From NCBI RefSeq assembly GCF_017742215.1, contig NZ_JAGHKP010000004.1, positions 310,001-374,000 of the forward strand: a stretch of 64,000 nucleotides of DNA, written 5' to 3'. Made by a program: the position numbers and the translations under genes. The notes below the pieces were generated by a model. The model did not search any database. It was not told the DNA's origin and saw nothing but the letters and a program-made list of their open reading frames with translations. Positions 8,511-18,186 of the stretch are shown piece by piece; position 1 is the first letter of the stretch, and each line of letters begins with the position of its first letter. Origin of the DNA: Chitinophaga chungangae. GTDB lineage: Bacteria; Bacteroidota; Bacteroidia; Chitinophagales; Chitinophagaceae.

Positions 8511-11500
8511 ATGCAAAGACGGGATTTCCTTAAAAATTCACTGGTAACGGCAACGGGCATGTTGATCTGGCCGGCGTTGAGCCGTGGGAACAATACGGAA
8601 GAAGAGCCGGACGCGTCAATTTTTTTGCGCCCGCCGGCGCGTTACCGCCCACAGGTGCTTTGGATGTGGCTGAATGGTCATGTAACGGAAGAAGGCATCC
8701 GCAAAGACCTGGAAACGATGCTGCAGATGGGGCTTGGCGGCGCATTGTTGTTTAATGTCGAAGCCGCGGTGCCGCGAGGGCCGGTGGATATGGGCAGTGA
8801 CGCATGGCGCGGCATGTTAATATACACCCTGCGGGAAGCGCAACGATTACAGCTCGGCATCACTTTGCATAATTCAGCCGGGTTTTCCGGTACGGGCGGC
8901 GCATTTGTGAAGCCTGAACAAAACATGCAGCAATTGGTGTGGCGTACGCTGCCCGCAGTGCAGGGCAAAGACCGTTATCTCATCCCGCAGCCTTTCACCA
9001 AACTCGGTTTTTACCGCGACATTGCCGTACTGGCTTTTCCCGAGGCGCCTGTTCCGCCGCTGCTGAAATTATGGCTGAACGGGAAAGAAGAAAACGCGGA
9101 ACATTTTATCGATCAAAATCCCGAAACCGCCCTGCGCTTGGAAAAAACTGGCAACATCGTTTTTGAATTTGCAGCGGAAGGAATATTCCAGTCCGTGACC
9201 ATCTGGCGCAAGCCCGAGCTGCGGCCCGATGTGTACGACGGCCCGCCTGACAGCCCGCCCATTCTACAGCTGGAAAGCTCCAACGACGGGCGGCAATATT
9301 CCGTGGTTTGTGATATCGTGATGCCGCAATTGCGGAAAATGAACGCGCCCGGGGCGGCGGTTTTCCCGGCGGTGAAAGCAAAATTTTTCCGGCTGCGCAC
9401 CAACATCGGCACCTGGCTGGCCGGCGTGCGATGGCACGCGCATGCGGGTGTGCACAACTGGCCGGGTAAAGCCAATTTTTACCAACATGTGCCGGAAGGC
9501 ACGCCGGTGGTGAATGCGGACGAAGGGATCGATAAAGACCAGGTACTGGATCTCACTAACTTACTGCAACCCGACGGTTCGCTGCAATGGAATCCGCCGG
9601 CCGGTCACTGGACGATACTGCGCATCGGGCACACACCCACCGGTCAGCTGGGCGCATCGCAACCCGATGCCGCGGCGGGGCCCGAACTGGACAAATTGAG
9701 CCGTCAGGCGGTAGACGATTGGTTCCGGCATATGGACGAATACCTGTTCAACGATCTGCGACCGTATACATCGCTGCGCGGCCTGGAGATCGACAGCTGG
9801 GAAGTAGGCGTGCAAAACTGGACACAGCACATGCCCGGTGATTTTTTTGAACAAAACCGCTACGACATCACGCAATGGTTGCCCGCCCTGACGGGTCGTA
9901 TCATAAACAACGCGGCGGATACCAACGCGTTCCTGTTCGATTTCAGGCGCACGCAGGCCACATTGGTGGCGACGGAATATTATGGCGGCTTTAAAGCGCA
10001 TTGCGCGGCCAAAGGCTGGCATTTGTGGGGAGAGCCCTATGGAGACGGGATGTTCGACAGCCTGCAGGTCTCCCAGGCGCTGGACCTTCCCATGGGCGAG
10101 TTCTGGGCGAGGTATGTTCCCGGCACCATGAACACGATCAGCGTGGCGCTTTCGGCAGGCCATGCCGCGGGCAAACGCGTGATCGGCGCGGAAGCGTTTA
10201 CGGGCTGGCCGGAAACTTCCCGCTGGACTGAATATCCTTACGCGCTTAAAGTGCAGGGCGATCATATGTATTCGCTCGGCATCAACCAGCTGATGTTTCA
10301 TGTAATGGTGCATCAGCCTTACCTGCACGGCGTTCCGGGCTTCTGTATGGGGCCTTACGGCTCGCATTTCGACCGTACGAACACCTGGGCCGCTCTTGCC
10401 GGTGGATGGACGGAGTATCTCACCCGTGCGCAATACCTTTTACAACAGGGACATTATATCGCCGATTTTGTTTTTTTTAAAGGAGAAGAGCCATCCGCTT
10501 CCATTCCCGACATCGATCACGTATCGCCGACAAATCCCACCGGGTATGGCGCCGACGTGATCGGGCCGGACGCGCTGTTCCGCGATATCCGCATCGACGG
10601 GCGCAAAATCGTTTTTCCCGGTGGCATGACGTACAGGGTGATGGTGGTGATCCAATTGAAGGAAATTTCATTGCCGGTGTTGCAAAAACTGAAAACGCTC
10701 GTGGAAGAAGGCATGCTGCTGGCGTTGAACGGCAAGCCGGAAGCCGCGCCGGGCCTGGGTGGAGACGCTTCCGCACTGCAGGCGCTAACGGATGAAATGT
10801 GGGGAGACCTGGACGGTATTACGGTCAAAGAACGCCGGTTGGGCAAAGGGACTATCTTCAGGGGGAAATTATTGGCCGATATTATACAACTGCCGCCGGA
10901 CTTCAGCTACACCGCTACCCGCCGCGATGCCGCGATCCGTTTTACGCATCGCCGTACTTCCAACACAGATATTTATTTCGTCAGCAACCGCCTGCGCCGC
11001 CACGAACATGTGACCGCCGAATTTCGGGTGAAAGGAATGTTACCCGAGCTGTGGAATGCGGAAGATGGCAGCGTTACGGAAGCGGCCATGTATGAGCCCA
11101 CGGAAAACGGCATCCGTATGCCGCTGGCGTTTACACCGGCCGGCTCCTGGATGGTGGTATTCCGCAAACCCTTGCCAGGTAAAGGAATTGAAACATTGAC
11201 GAAAAACGGTGAGTTACTTGTTTCCACGCAACCTGCCATTATGCCGCCCGCCACGCAATGGGCGCAGCTGCGGCAAACATTTTCGATGGAAGTATGGATC
11301 AAACCGGATACTTACGCCATGCCCGGTAAAGGGTATGTGGTGTATCCCGCGGAAGGCGAAGACATTGCCGGGAAAGGTTTTGCCACCGCCGGTATTGCCG
11401 CAGGGCAAAATGTGGTCCGCCTCTGCGAACGCACAAAAGGCGCCGCTTATTTTTCGAAAGACGTAGTGGCTTTGCATCAACCCGTCTCCGGCTGGACGCA

Positions 11501-12419
11501 TGTAGTGGCCGTGTACAACGAAGGCGCGCCATCGTTATACATCAACGGCAAACTCGCCGGCGGCGCTGCGGCCGGTGAGCATACCGTGATCCCCGGTATT
11601 GGCACCAAACCCACCGGCGAACTGCATTCCAGCGCATTCGAAGGAAATGCCACCGAACCGAAACTCTACCGCGAAGCGCTCAGTCCGCAGGAAGTAGCGG
11701 CATTGTACGCCGCAAAATTGCCTGCGCCCGAATTACCCGAAGGCCTTTCATTGCAACGGCAGGGCAATACGATCAAAGCGCTGGCGTGGCAGAATGGAAT
11801 TTATCAATTAGACGAGCATCAAATAAAAGTGGATCAATGCGCCGTGCAAACCGTGAAAGGCGCATGGCAGCTTCATTTCGAGCCGGATCGCGGCGCGCCG
11901 CCTGTGATCAGTCTTCCCCAGCTCCTTTCTCTCCGTTTGCACAACGATTTCAACGTGCGGCATTTTTCCGGCGTAGTGACGTATAGAAAACGCATCACCG
12001 TTACGCCCGCATCGCTGCAAAAAAACAAACGTATCTTCCTCGACCTCGGCAGGGTGGAAGTAATAGCCCGGGTGAATGTAAACGGCAAAGATGCGGGCCT
12101 GCTCTGGAAAGAACCTTACCGCCTCGATATTACACAATTCGCCCGGCCCGGGGAAAACAACATCAGCATACAAGTCGCTACGCTCTGGCCGAACCGCCAA
12201 ATCGGAGATGAACAACTGCCGCCGGAAAATTCATTTACGACCACGAATTACGTCGCCGCATTGCCGGAATGGTTTGTTCGGAACGAACGCAAACCGGGCC
12301 GGCGCATCACTTTCGCCACCTGGAATAATTATAAACCGGAAGACCCGTTACTGGAAGCGGGATTGCTGGGGCCGGTAAGATTGATCACGGCCTGGGAGCA
12401 GCATTTCGTTCAACATTGA
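8511..12419 (+). CDS. GH106-type alpha-L-rhamnosidase with inserted LamG domain, Tat-exported
   Basis: A 1302-residue glycoside hydrolase. It opens with a twin-arginine signal (QRRDFLKNSLVTATG, RR at 3-4) and so should be exported folded. The catalytic region begins PQVLWMWLNGHVTEEGIRKD and LQMGLGGALLFNVE, typical of GH106 enzymes, which remove terminal L-rhamnose from rhamnogalacturonan or similar glycans. A TIM-barrel-like core includes GLEIDSWEVGVQNW and WHLWGEPYGDG. A LamG/concanavalin-like jelly roll (about 915-1068, FSMEVWIKPD and LYINGKLAGG) precedes a C-terminal galactose-binding-like sandwich (IFLDLGRVEVIARVNVNGK). No partner lies within its own transcript; a TATCTTG box at 8478-8484 is a weak promoter candidate. 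The exact linkage cleaved cannot be told from sequence. Confidence 0.85.
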   Translation: MQRRDFLKNSLVTATGMLIWPALSRGNNTEEEPDASIFLRPPARYRPQVLWMWLNGHVTEEGIRKDLETMLQMGLGGALLFNVEAAVPRGPVDMGSDAWRGMLIYTLREAQRLQLGITLHNSAGFSGTGGAFVKPEQNMQQLVWRTLPAVQGKDRYLIPQPFTKLGFYRDIAVLAFPEAPVPPLLKLWLNGKEENAEHFIDQNPETALRLEKTGNIVFEFAAEGIFQSVTIWRKPELRPDVYDGPPDSPPILQLESSNDGRQYSVVCDIVMPQLRKMNAPGAAVFPAVKAKFFRLRTNIGTWLAGVRWHAHAGVHNWPGKANFYQHVPEGTPVVNADEGIDKDQVLDLTNLLQPDGSLQWNPPAGHWTILRIGHTPTGQLGASQPDAAAGPELDKLSRQAVDDWFRHMDEYLFNDLRPYTSLRGLEIDSWEVGVQNWTQHMPGDFFEQNRYDITQWLPALTGRIINNAADTNAFLFDFRRTQATLVATEYYGGFKAHCAAKGWHLWGEPYGDGMFDSLQVSQALDLPMGEFWARYVPGTMNTISVALSAGHAAGKRVIGAEAFTGWPETSRWTEYPYALKVQGDHMYSLGINQLMFHVMVHQPYLHGVPGFCMGPYGSHFDRTNTWAALAGGWTEYLTRAQYLLQQGHYIADFVFFKGEEPSASIPDIDHVSPTNPTGYGADVIGPDALFRDIRIDGRKIVFPGGMTYRVMVVIQLKEISLPVLQKLKTLVEEGMLLALNGKPEAAPGLGGDASALQALTDEMWGDLDGITVKERRLGKGTIFRGKLLADIIQLPPDFSYTATRRDAAIRFTHRRTSNTDIYFVSNRLRRHEHVTAEFRVKGMLPELWNAEDGSVTEAAMYEPTENGIRMPLAFTPAGSWMVVFRKPLPGKGIETLTKNGELLVSTQPAIMPPATQWAQLRQTFSMEVWIKPDTYAMPGKGYVVYPAEGEDIAGKGFATAGIAAGQNVVRLCERTKGAAYFSKDVVALHQPVSGWTHVVAVYNEGAPSLYINGKLAGGAAAGEHTVIPGIGTKPTGELHSSAFEGNATEPKLYREALSPQEVAALYAAKLPAPELPEGLSLQRQGNTIKALAWQNGIYQLDEHQIKVDQCAVQTVKGAWQLHFEPDRGAPPVISLPQLLSLRLHNDFNVRHFSGVVTYRKRITVTPASLQKNKRIFLDLGRVEVIARVNVNGKDAGLLWKEPYRLDITQFARPGENNISIQVATLWPNRQIGDEQLPPENSFTTTNYVAALPEWFVRNERKPGRRITFATWNNYKPEDPLLEAGLLGPVRLITAWEQHFVQH

Positions 12420-12444
12420 CCCCGAACCCCAAACCATAACATTG

Positions 12445-12477
12445 TCCATTTTTATAGTGGTTTTATCCATTTCATAA
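12445..12477 (+). repeat. Two direct repeats, 21-base spacing, putative operator
   Basis: TCCATTTTTATA at 12445-12456 and TCCATTTCATAA at 12466-12477 share TCCATTT exactly and start 21 bases apart, so both lie on the same DNA face. With flanking bases, 9 of 11 positions match (TTnTCCATTT). Such spacing suits a dimeric AraC-type activator. They lie just upstream of a candidate -7 box and the SusC gene at 12674. The cognate regulator is not adjacent. Confidence 0.5.
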
Positions 12478-12492
12478 AACAACTTCCCACAA

Positions 12493-12500
12493 TACATTTA
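12493..12500 (+). promoter_or_regulatory. Candidate Bacteroidota -7 box for the SusC/SusD operon at 12674
   Basis: TACATTTA matches 7 of 8 positions of TAnnTTTG and lies 16 bases past the direct repeats. No TTTG -33 box is present, as expected if an activator replaces it. Transcription would start near 12506, leaving a leader of about 165 bases. Nothing else is recognised in 12501-12673 apart from a short GC-rich palindrome, TCCCCCGGGGA at 12602-12612. Confidence 0.4.
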
Positions 12501-12673
12501 TGTTCATTAAACGCAGACTGAGAGTGCCTGCGAGGACTGCCGTAGTGTATAGATAAGCTTTTCACGTTCGCATTATTTACCCGTTTTATAATTCCACTAT
12601 CTCCCCCGGGGAATCGGTACAAATGTTCCACAGCTTCATAATTCATTAATACCTCACTGTTAAATTTCAACCA

Positions 12674-15600
12674 ATGATCCTTTTTTTGCATGGCAGCAAC
12701 TCTGCGACCGGTTTTTGTAAACGCATCACCGGGCTGTTCCTGTCATTCCTCCTCGCTGTGTCCGCCAGCGCTGCCGCGGCGGACCCTGTTACCGTCAAGG
12801 GTAAAGTTACCGACGAAGAAGGTTTGCCGCTGCCAGGCGTTACCGTGGTGGCAAAAGGCACCTCCGCCGGCACGGTTACCAATGTGGATGGCATATACCA
12901 GCTGAAAGTGCCCGAGGGCGCAACGATGCTGGTCTTCAAATTTCTCGGCATGCAGGAACAGGAGATCAGCATCGGCAAAAGAACAGTGATCGACGTGGTG
13001 ATGTCGTCCGCCGCGCAGAACCTGGAAACCGCTATCGTAGTCGGTTACGGCACCCAGAAAAAAGCAAACTTAACGGGCGCCGTCTCTACCATCAGTTCCA
13101 AAGCGCTCGAAGCAAGGCCCGTTTCGAACGTGGCGCAGGCCTTGCAGGGCGTGTCTCCCGGGCTGAACATCTCGCAGAGCGGGGCGTTGGCGGGCAGCAT
13201 GGAAAACCGGCCCTCGATCAATATCCGCGGCGTGGGCACCATCGGCCAGGGCTCCAGCGCGGCGCCACTCATCCTCATCGACGGGATGGAAGGGGACATT
13301 AACGCCGTGAGCCCGCAGGACATCGATAACATTTCGGTGCTGAAAGACGCGGCTGCTTCTTCCATCTACGGTTCCCGCGCGCCTTTCGGCGTGATCCTCA
13401 TCACCACCAAACAGGGAAAAGCGGGCAAAACGATCGTCAACGCCAGCTACAACTACCGCTCCAGCCGTCCCGTGCTGCTTCCTAAAATGCTCGATTCGTA
13501 CACCTTCGCCACATATTTCAACGACGCGAACGTGAACTCCGGGCGGGGCGTGTATTTCACGCCGGAACGCATGCAGCGCATCCGCGATTTTATGGACGGG
13601 AAGATCACCACCACTATCATCCCAAGGCCCGGCCAGCCGAACCTTTGGGCAGACGGCTATTATGAAGGCAACGATAACATAGACTGGTACAAAGCCATCT
13701 ACAAGCCGCATTCGCCCGCAAACGAATACTCACTGAGCGCAAGCGGCGGAAAAGAAAACATCACTTATTTTCTTTCGGGCAATTACCTCGACCAGACCGG
13801 GTTTATGCGTTTCGGCGGAGACGAGTTCAAACGGTACAACCTCACGGCGAGGATCAACGCGAAATTGTCTGAATGGGCGTCCCTCACGTTTATCCAGCGT
13901 TTCAGCCGCGAAGAATTCGAGCGGCCCAGCACCATGACCAACGCGCTGAACCAGCTGATCGGCACGCAGGGCTGGCCGATGCTGCCGTTGTACGACAACA
14001 ACGGCTTCCTCTACGATTCACCTTCACCCGCACTTGGCCTGCAGGAAGGCGGGCGCGGCGCCAAACAATATGACGCAAATTCGCAGCAATTGAAACTGAC
14101 CATCGAGCCGCTGGCCGGCTGGAAGATTTTTGCTGATCTGAACTATAGCGTCAATAACGATTTTTATCACTGGGACATCCAGCAGCTGTTCAATCACGAT
14201 GTGGCCGGCAAACCTTACGTGTACAAAAATGCAGCGCATGTACACGAAGAAGCGGGACGCACCAATTACCTGAACACGAACATTTACACGGAATACACGC
14301 GGCAATTCGGCGCGCATAATTTTAAGGTGCTGGCCGGCATGCAAACGGAAGTGACCAAAACAAGATGGTTCACCGCGCAGCGCGAAGGCCTTATTGTACC
14401 GTCGCTGCCCGTGCTGGACCTGACTTCCGGCAACGATGCGTCGGGCAAGCCCGTGCCGCCGATTGCGGGCGGCAACAACCAGAAATGGGCCACGCAGGGT
14501 TATTTCGCGCGTTTGAATTATGATTACAAAGGGAAATATCTGCTCGAAGCGAACCTGCGCTATGACGGCTCTTCCCGCTTCCGGTCAGACATGCGCTGGT
14601 TCTATTCTCCCTCTGTGTCCGCCGGCTGGAACCTCGACAAAGAACCGTTCTGGCAACCGCTGGAAAAGTATGTGCCGTTCTTCAAAATAAGAGGCTCAGT
14701 GGGTGAGCTGGGCAATCAGAATACAACAGACTGGTACCCGACCTACGTAACAATGCCCACGGGCAATTCCAACGGCATCTGGCTGGTGAACGGCGCCAAA
14801 CCGAACACCGCTTCCGCACCGGGGCTCATCAGCTCCAATCTTTCCTGGGAAAGGATACGGACGTGGAACGTGGGCGTAGACGCGGGTTTCTTCAACAACA
14901 GGCTGGGCGTTACGGTGGAATATTACACCCGCCGCACGCTGAACATGATCGGCCCCGCGCCCGAATTGCCTGTGATCCTCGGCACGGACGTTCCGCGCGC
15001 GAACAATACGGACCTTACCACCAAAGGCTGGGAGCTGGAAGTGAACTGGAAAGACCAGTTCAGCAACGGCCTGGGTTATAACGTGCGTGTTTCGCTCTAC
15101 GATTCCCGTACGGAGATCACCCGTTACCCCAATCCCACCGGCAGCCTGAGCACTTACATCGCCAGTCATATGATGGGCGAGATATGGGGATACCAAACGG
15201 TTGGCATCGCGAAAACGCAGCAGGAAATGGATGATCACCTGAAAAGCCTGCCCAACGGCGGACAGGATGCGCTCGGCAACAACTGGAAAGCCGGCGATCT
15301 GATGTTTGCCGATCTGAACGGCGATGGCAGGATTTCCAACGGCGCCAATACCATCACCGATCATGGAGACCTGGTGCTGATCGGCAACAACTCGCCACGT
15401 TACCTGTTTGGCGCGGAAGTAGGCGCGAACTGGAAGAACGTTGATTTCAGGGCGTTTTTCCAGGGCGTGCTGAAACGCGATTTTTTCCAGAACAGTTATT
15501 ATTTCTGGGGCGTGTCTTCCAGCATTTACGGCTCCGTTGGGTTGAAAGAACACGCGGACTATTTCCGCGACGATCCTGATCATCCGCTGGGACAGAACCT

Positions 15601-15898
15601 CGACGCGTATTATCCCCGCCCGCTGATCAGCAACAAAAACCAGGTAGCGCAAACGCGGTACATGCAGAATGCGGCTTACCTGCGGTTGAAAAACCTCCAG
15701 GTGGGTTATACGCTGCCTTCCGCGATCACGCGAAGGATCGGCATTCAGAAAATACGGGCATATGTTTCCGGCGAAAATTTATTCACCATCACAAAAATGT
15801 CCACCATGTTCGATCCCGAAACGGTGGACGGCGGTTATGGTGGGAACGTGTACCCCTTGTTTAAAGTGTACGCCGCCGGACTGAATGTAACTTTTTGA
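12674..15898 (+). CDS. SusC-family TonB-dependent transporter
   Basis: A 1074-residue transporter. The N-terminal signal is long, with a hydrophobic core at about 19-35 and cleavage near ASAAAA-DP. A carboxypeptidase-like regulatory domain (VKGKVTDEEGLPLPGVTVV, about 40-115) leads into IVVGYGTQKKANLTGAVSTI and a plug with ILIDGMEGDINAV and VLKDAAASSIYGSRAPFG (222-239). The barrel carries the calcium-loop-like DLNGDGRISNG and ends in VTF. The YGSRAPFG form of the motif is a known SusC variant. The stop codon lies 23 bases before the preferred SusD start. Confidence 0.95.
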   Translation: MILFLHGSNSATGFCKRITGLFLSFLLAVSASAAAADPVTVKGKVTDEEGLPLPGVTVVAKGTSAGTVTNVDGIYQLKVPEGATMLVFKFLGMQEQEISIGKRTVIDVVMSSAAQNLETAIVVGYGTQKKANLTGAVSTISSKALEARPVSNVAQALQGVSPGLNISQSGALAGSMENRPSINIRGVGTIGQGSSAAPLILIDGMEGDINAVSPQDIDNISVLKDAAASSIYGSRAPFGVILITTKQGKAGKTIVNASYNYRSSRPVLLPKMLDSYTFATYFNDANVNSGRGVYFTPERMQRIRDFMDGKITTTIIPRPGQPNLWADGYYEGNDNIDWYKAIYKPHSPANEYSLSASGGKENITYFLSGNYLDQTGFMRFGGDEFKRYNLTARINAKLSEWASLTFIQRFSREEFERPSTMTNALNQLIGTQGWPMLPLYDNNGFLYDSPSPALGLQEGGRGAKQYDANSQQLKLTIEPLAGWKIFADLNYSVNNDFYHWDIQQLFNHDVAGKPYVYKNAAHVHEEAGRTNYLNTNIYTEYTRQFGAHNFKVLAGMQTEVTKTRWFTAQREGLIVPSLPVLDLTSGNDASGKPVPPIAGGNNQKWATQGYFARLNYDYKGKYLLEANLRYDGSSRFRSDMRWFYSPSVSAGWNLDKEPFWQPLEKYVPFFKIRGSVGELGNQNTTDWYPTYVTMPTGNSNGIWLVNGAKPNTASAPGLISSNLSWERIRTWNVGVDAGFFNNRLGVTVEYYTRRTLNMIGPAPELPVILGTDVPRANNTDLTTKGWELEVNWKDQFSNGLGYNVRVSLYDSRTEITRYPNPTGSLSTYIASHMMGEIWGYQTVGIAKTQQEMDDHLKSLPNGGQDALGNNWKAGDLMFADLNGDGRISNGANTITDHGDLVLIGNNSPRYLFGAEVGANWKNVDFRAFFQGVLKRDFFQNSYYFWGVSSSIYGSVGLKEHADYFRDDPDHPLGQNLDAYYPRPLISNKNQVAQTRYMQNAAYLRLKNLQVGYTLPSAITRRIGIQKIRAYVSGENLFTITKMSTMFDPETVDGGYGGNVYPLFKVYAAGLNVTF

Positions 15899-15921
15899 AC
15901 CTTGTCTCAAACCTGAAAAAG

Positions 15922-17913
15922 ATGAAAACACGCAATATACTGATGGCAGCCGGACTGGTGACGCTGCTGAACGCCTGTAACAAAGACCTTCTCGAAATTC
16001 CGCCGCTGTCGAAAGTGACACCGGAGAACTATCTCACCGAAGAATCGCAGCTGGCGGCTTACGCCATCAAACAATACGAAGGCCTGCCGATATTCGGTTA
16101 TTTCGATGGCGACGCGCATACAGACGTAGCCGCAAGAAGGGTGTACGACGCCAAATACACGCCGGGGCAATGGCGGGTGGCGCAAACCGGCGGCGCCTGG
16201 TCTTTTACCAGCATTTTCCAGTGCAACTATTTCCTCGAAACGGTATTGCCACGCCTTGCTGCCGGGAAAATCACGGGCAGCGAAGCCGGCATCAAACACT
16301 ATATCGGCGAAATATATTACCTGAGAGCCTGGGCTTATTTTGATAAACTGCAGGGCCTGGGTGATTTTCCCATTATCAAAACCACGCTCACGGACGATAA
16401 AAAACTGTTGACCGAAGCCAGCAAACGTATGCCGCAGAACGAAGTAGCCCGTTTTATTTTATCCGACCTGGATTCCGCGATCCTGCTGATGGGCAACACC
16501 GCGCCCAGCGGCGGGAAAAACCGTTTGTCGAAGTTGTGCGCGCAGCTGCTGAAATCGAGAGTGGCATTGTATGAAGGCACCTTCCTGAAATATTTCAAAG
16601 GTACCGCCTATGTGCCGAACGGCCCGGAATGGCCCGGCAAAACAAAGGATTACAACGCTTCTTACCAGTTCCCTTCCGGCAGTATCGACGGAGAGATCGA
16701 TTTTTTCCTGACCGAAGCGATGAACGCCGCGAAAGCAGTGGCGGACGCGGTGCCGCTCGTGAACAACACAATGGCCGCGCGGGCGGAAACTTCCAACGAA
16801 GATTTTGCCGTGGCCAGCGAAGCCAATCCGTATTGCAGGATGTTCAGCTCCACCGATCTTTCCGGCTTCAGCGAAGTGCTGCTGTGGCGCGACTACGATC
16901 TCGGGCTGGGCGTGAGCAACGGCATTCCCAATACCATACAGGCCGCGCACGGATGGGGCCTTACGCGCGGGTATGTGGATCGTTTCCTGATGGCGAACGG
17001 TTTGCCCATCTACGCGCCCGGTTCCGGTTACGCGGGCGACGATTCCATTCAATTGGTACGCGAAAACCGCGACGGCCGGCTTTGGCTGTTCCTCGCGCAG
17101 CCCGGCCAGATCAATATCCTGAAACCTTCGCCGCTGGGCACGCACGCTACGCCGGTAGTAACTTACCCGGACATTCTCAATCTCATCGGCAACCACGATA
17201 ACGTGACCGGCTATATGAGCCGTAAAGGAAATGTGTACGACGGCGCACAGCTGGGCAACGGTCGTGGTGATGTAGGAAGCATTTCGCTTCGCGGAACGGA
17301 AGCGTATTTTAATTACATGGAAGCCAGTTACGAAAAAACAGGAACGGTAGACGGAACCGCAAAAACATATTGGGAAGCTATCCGGAAACGCGCGGGCGTG
17401 GATATCGATTTCCTGAAAACCATTGCGGCAACGGACCTTTCCAAAGAAGCGGCCAACGACTGGGGCGTATATTCCGCCGGCGTGATGGTAGATAAAACAT
17501 TGTACAACATCCGCCGCGAACGCAGCTGCGAGCTGATGGGCGAAGGGCTCCGTTACATGGACCTCCGCCGCTGGCGCGCGCTGGACCGGATGAGCGCCGA
17601 GCCTTATCATGTGGAAGGTTTCAAATTATGGGGGCCGATCAAGAACTGGTATAAAGCGTCGACGCTCACGTATAGCATCGGCGACCGGAGCACAGTGTCC
17701 GATCCGGCATTGAGCCCGTACCTGCGCATCTACCAGAAAACGCCGACAGTGCTGGCATTTACTGGCTACAGGTGGACGATGGCGCATTACTTCAGCCCCA
17801 TCGCGATGCAACATTTCCTGATCACTTCAGACAACAACGACGTAACCACTTCTCCCATCTATCAAAACCCCGGATGGCCGGTGGAAGCCAACAAACCGGC
17901 GCTGGGTTTCTAA
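15922..17913 (+). CDS. SusD-family glycan-binding lipoprotein
   Basis: A 663-residue SusD homologue, longer than most. An in-frame TTG at 15895 overlaps the SusC stop, but the ATG at 15922 yields a proper lipoprotein signal (MKTRNILMAAG, Cys19 in LNAC), so I use it. Helical repeats include YYLRAWAYFDKLQGLGDFP. The C-terminal signature RRERSCELMGEGLRYMDLRRW is present with GEG in place of FEG. It pairs with the preceding SusC and is the last gene before a strong terminator. No enzyme is encoded in the same unit, so the substrate cannot be inferred. Confidence 0.94.
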   Translation: MKTRNILMAAGLVTLLNACNKDLLEIPPLSKVTPENYLTEESQLAAYAIKQYEGLPIFGYFDGDAHTDVAARRVYDAKYTPGQWRVAQTGGAWSFTSIFQCNYFLETVLPRLAAGKITGSEAGIKHYIGEIYYLRAWAYFDKLQGLGDFPIIKTTLTDDKKLLTEASKRMPQNEVARFILSDLDSAILLMGNTAPSGGKNRLSKLCAQLLKSRVALYEGTFLKYFKGTAYVPNGPEWPGKTKDYNASYQFPSGSIDGEIDFFLTEAMNAAKAVADAVPLVNNTMAARAETSNEDFAVASEANPYCRMFSSTDLSGFSEVLLWRDYDLGLGVSNGIPNTIQAAHGWGLTRGYVDRFLMANGLPIYAPGSGYAGDDSIQLVRENRDGRLWLFLAQPGQINILKPSPLGTHATPVVTYPDILNLIGNHDNVTGYMSRKGNVYDGAQLGNGRGDVGSISLRGTEAYFNYMEASYEKTGTVDGTAKTYWEAIRKRAGVDIDFLKTIAATDLSKEAANDWGVYSAGVMVDKTLYNIRRERSCELMGEGLRYMDLRRWRALDRMSAEPYHVEGFKLWGPIKNWYKASTLTYSIGDRSTVSDPALSPYLRIYQKTPTVLAFTGYRWTMAHYFSPIAMQHFLITSDNNDVTTSPIYQNPGWPVEANKPALGF

Positions 17914-17935
17914 AAGTTTCACGATTGATTATATA

Positions 17936-17975
17936 AACAGGGGCGCATACATCGTATGCGGCCCTGTTTTGTTTT
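17936..17975 (+). terminator. Rho-independent terminator after the SusC/SusD pair
   Basis: AACAGGGGCGCATAC, loop ATC, GTATGCGGCCCTGTT makes a 15-base-pair stem with one G-G mismatch, followed by a T-rich tail (TTGTTTT). It lies 22 bases after the SusD stop. Confidence 0.9.
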
Positions 17976-18052
17976 GGATGGAGAATGTCATAAGAGCGAA
18001 GACATATTGTCATGCCGCATATATAAAAATATTATTAAAATTTTTCAGCCTG

Positions 18053-18083
18053 TTGCGGATTGCCTGTTTTATTACGATCTTTG
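18053..18083 (+). promoter_or_regulatory. Candidate Bacteroidota promoter for the small gene and efflux operon
   Basis: TTG at 18053-18055, a 20-base spacer, then GATCTTTG at 18076-18083, which matches TAnnTTTG at all but its first base. An AT-rich tract (about 18020-18046) lies directly upstream. Transcription would begin near 18090, ahead of the gene at 18187. Confidence 0.4.
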
Positions 18084-18186
18084 CGGCGCCTGTGGCCTCT
18101 TTTCGGGTAGCGGGCAAAGCTGTGAAAGAGGAAACCTTTGTTTTTTGTTCCTATTTTAATAAACTTCGTATTACTTTTGAAGTGAG

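Noticed and set aside
12452..12691. 79-codon minus-strand open frame in the leader ahead of the SusC at 12674
   Set aside because: It overlaps the putative operator/promoter and the SusC start, with no signal peptide or domain.
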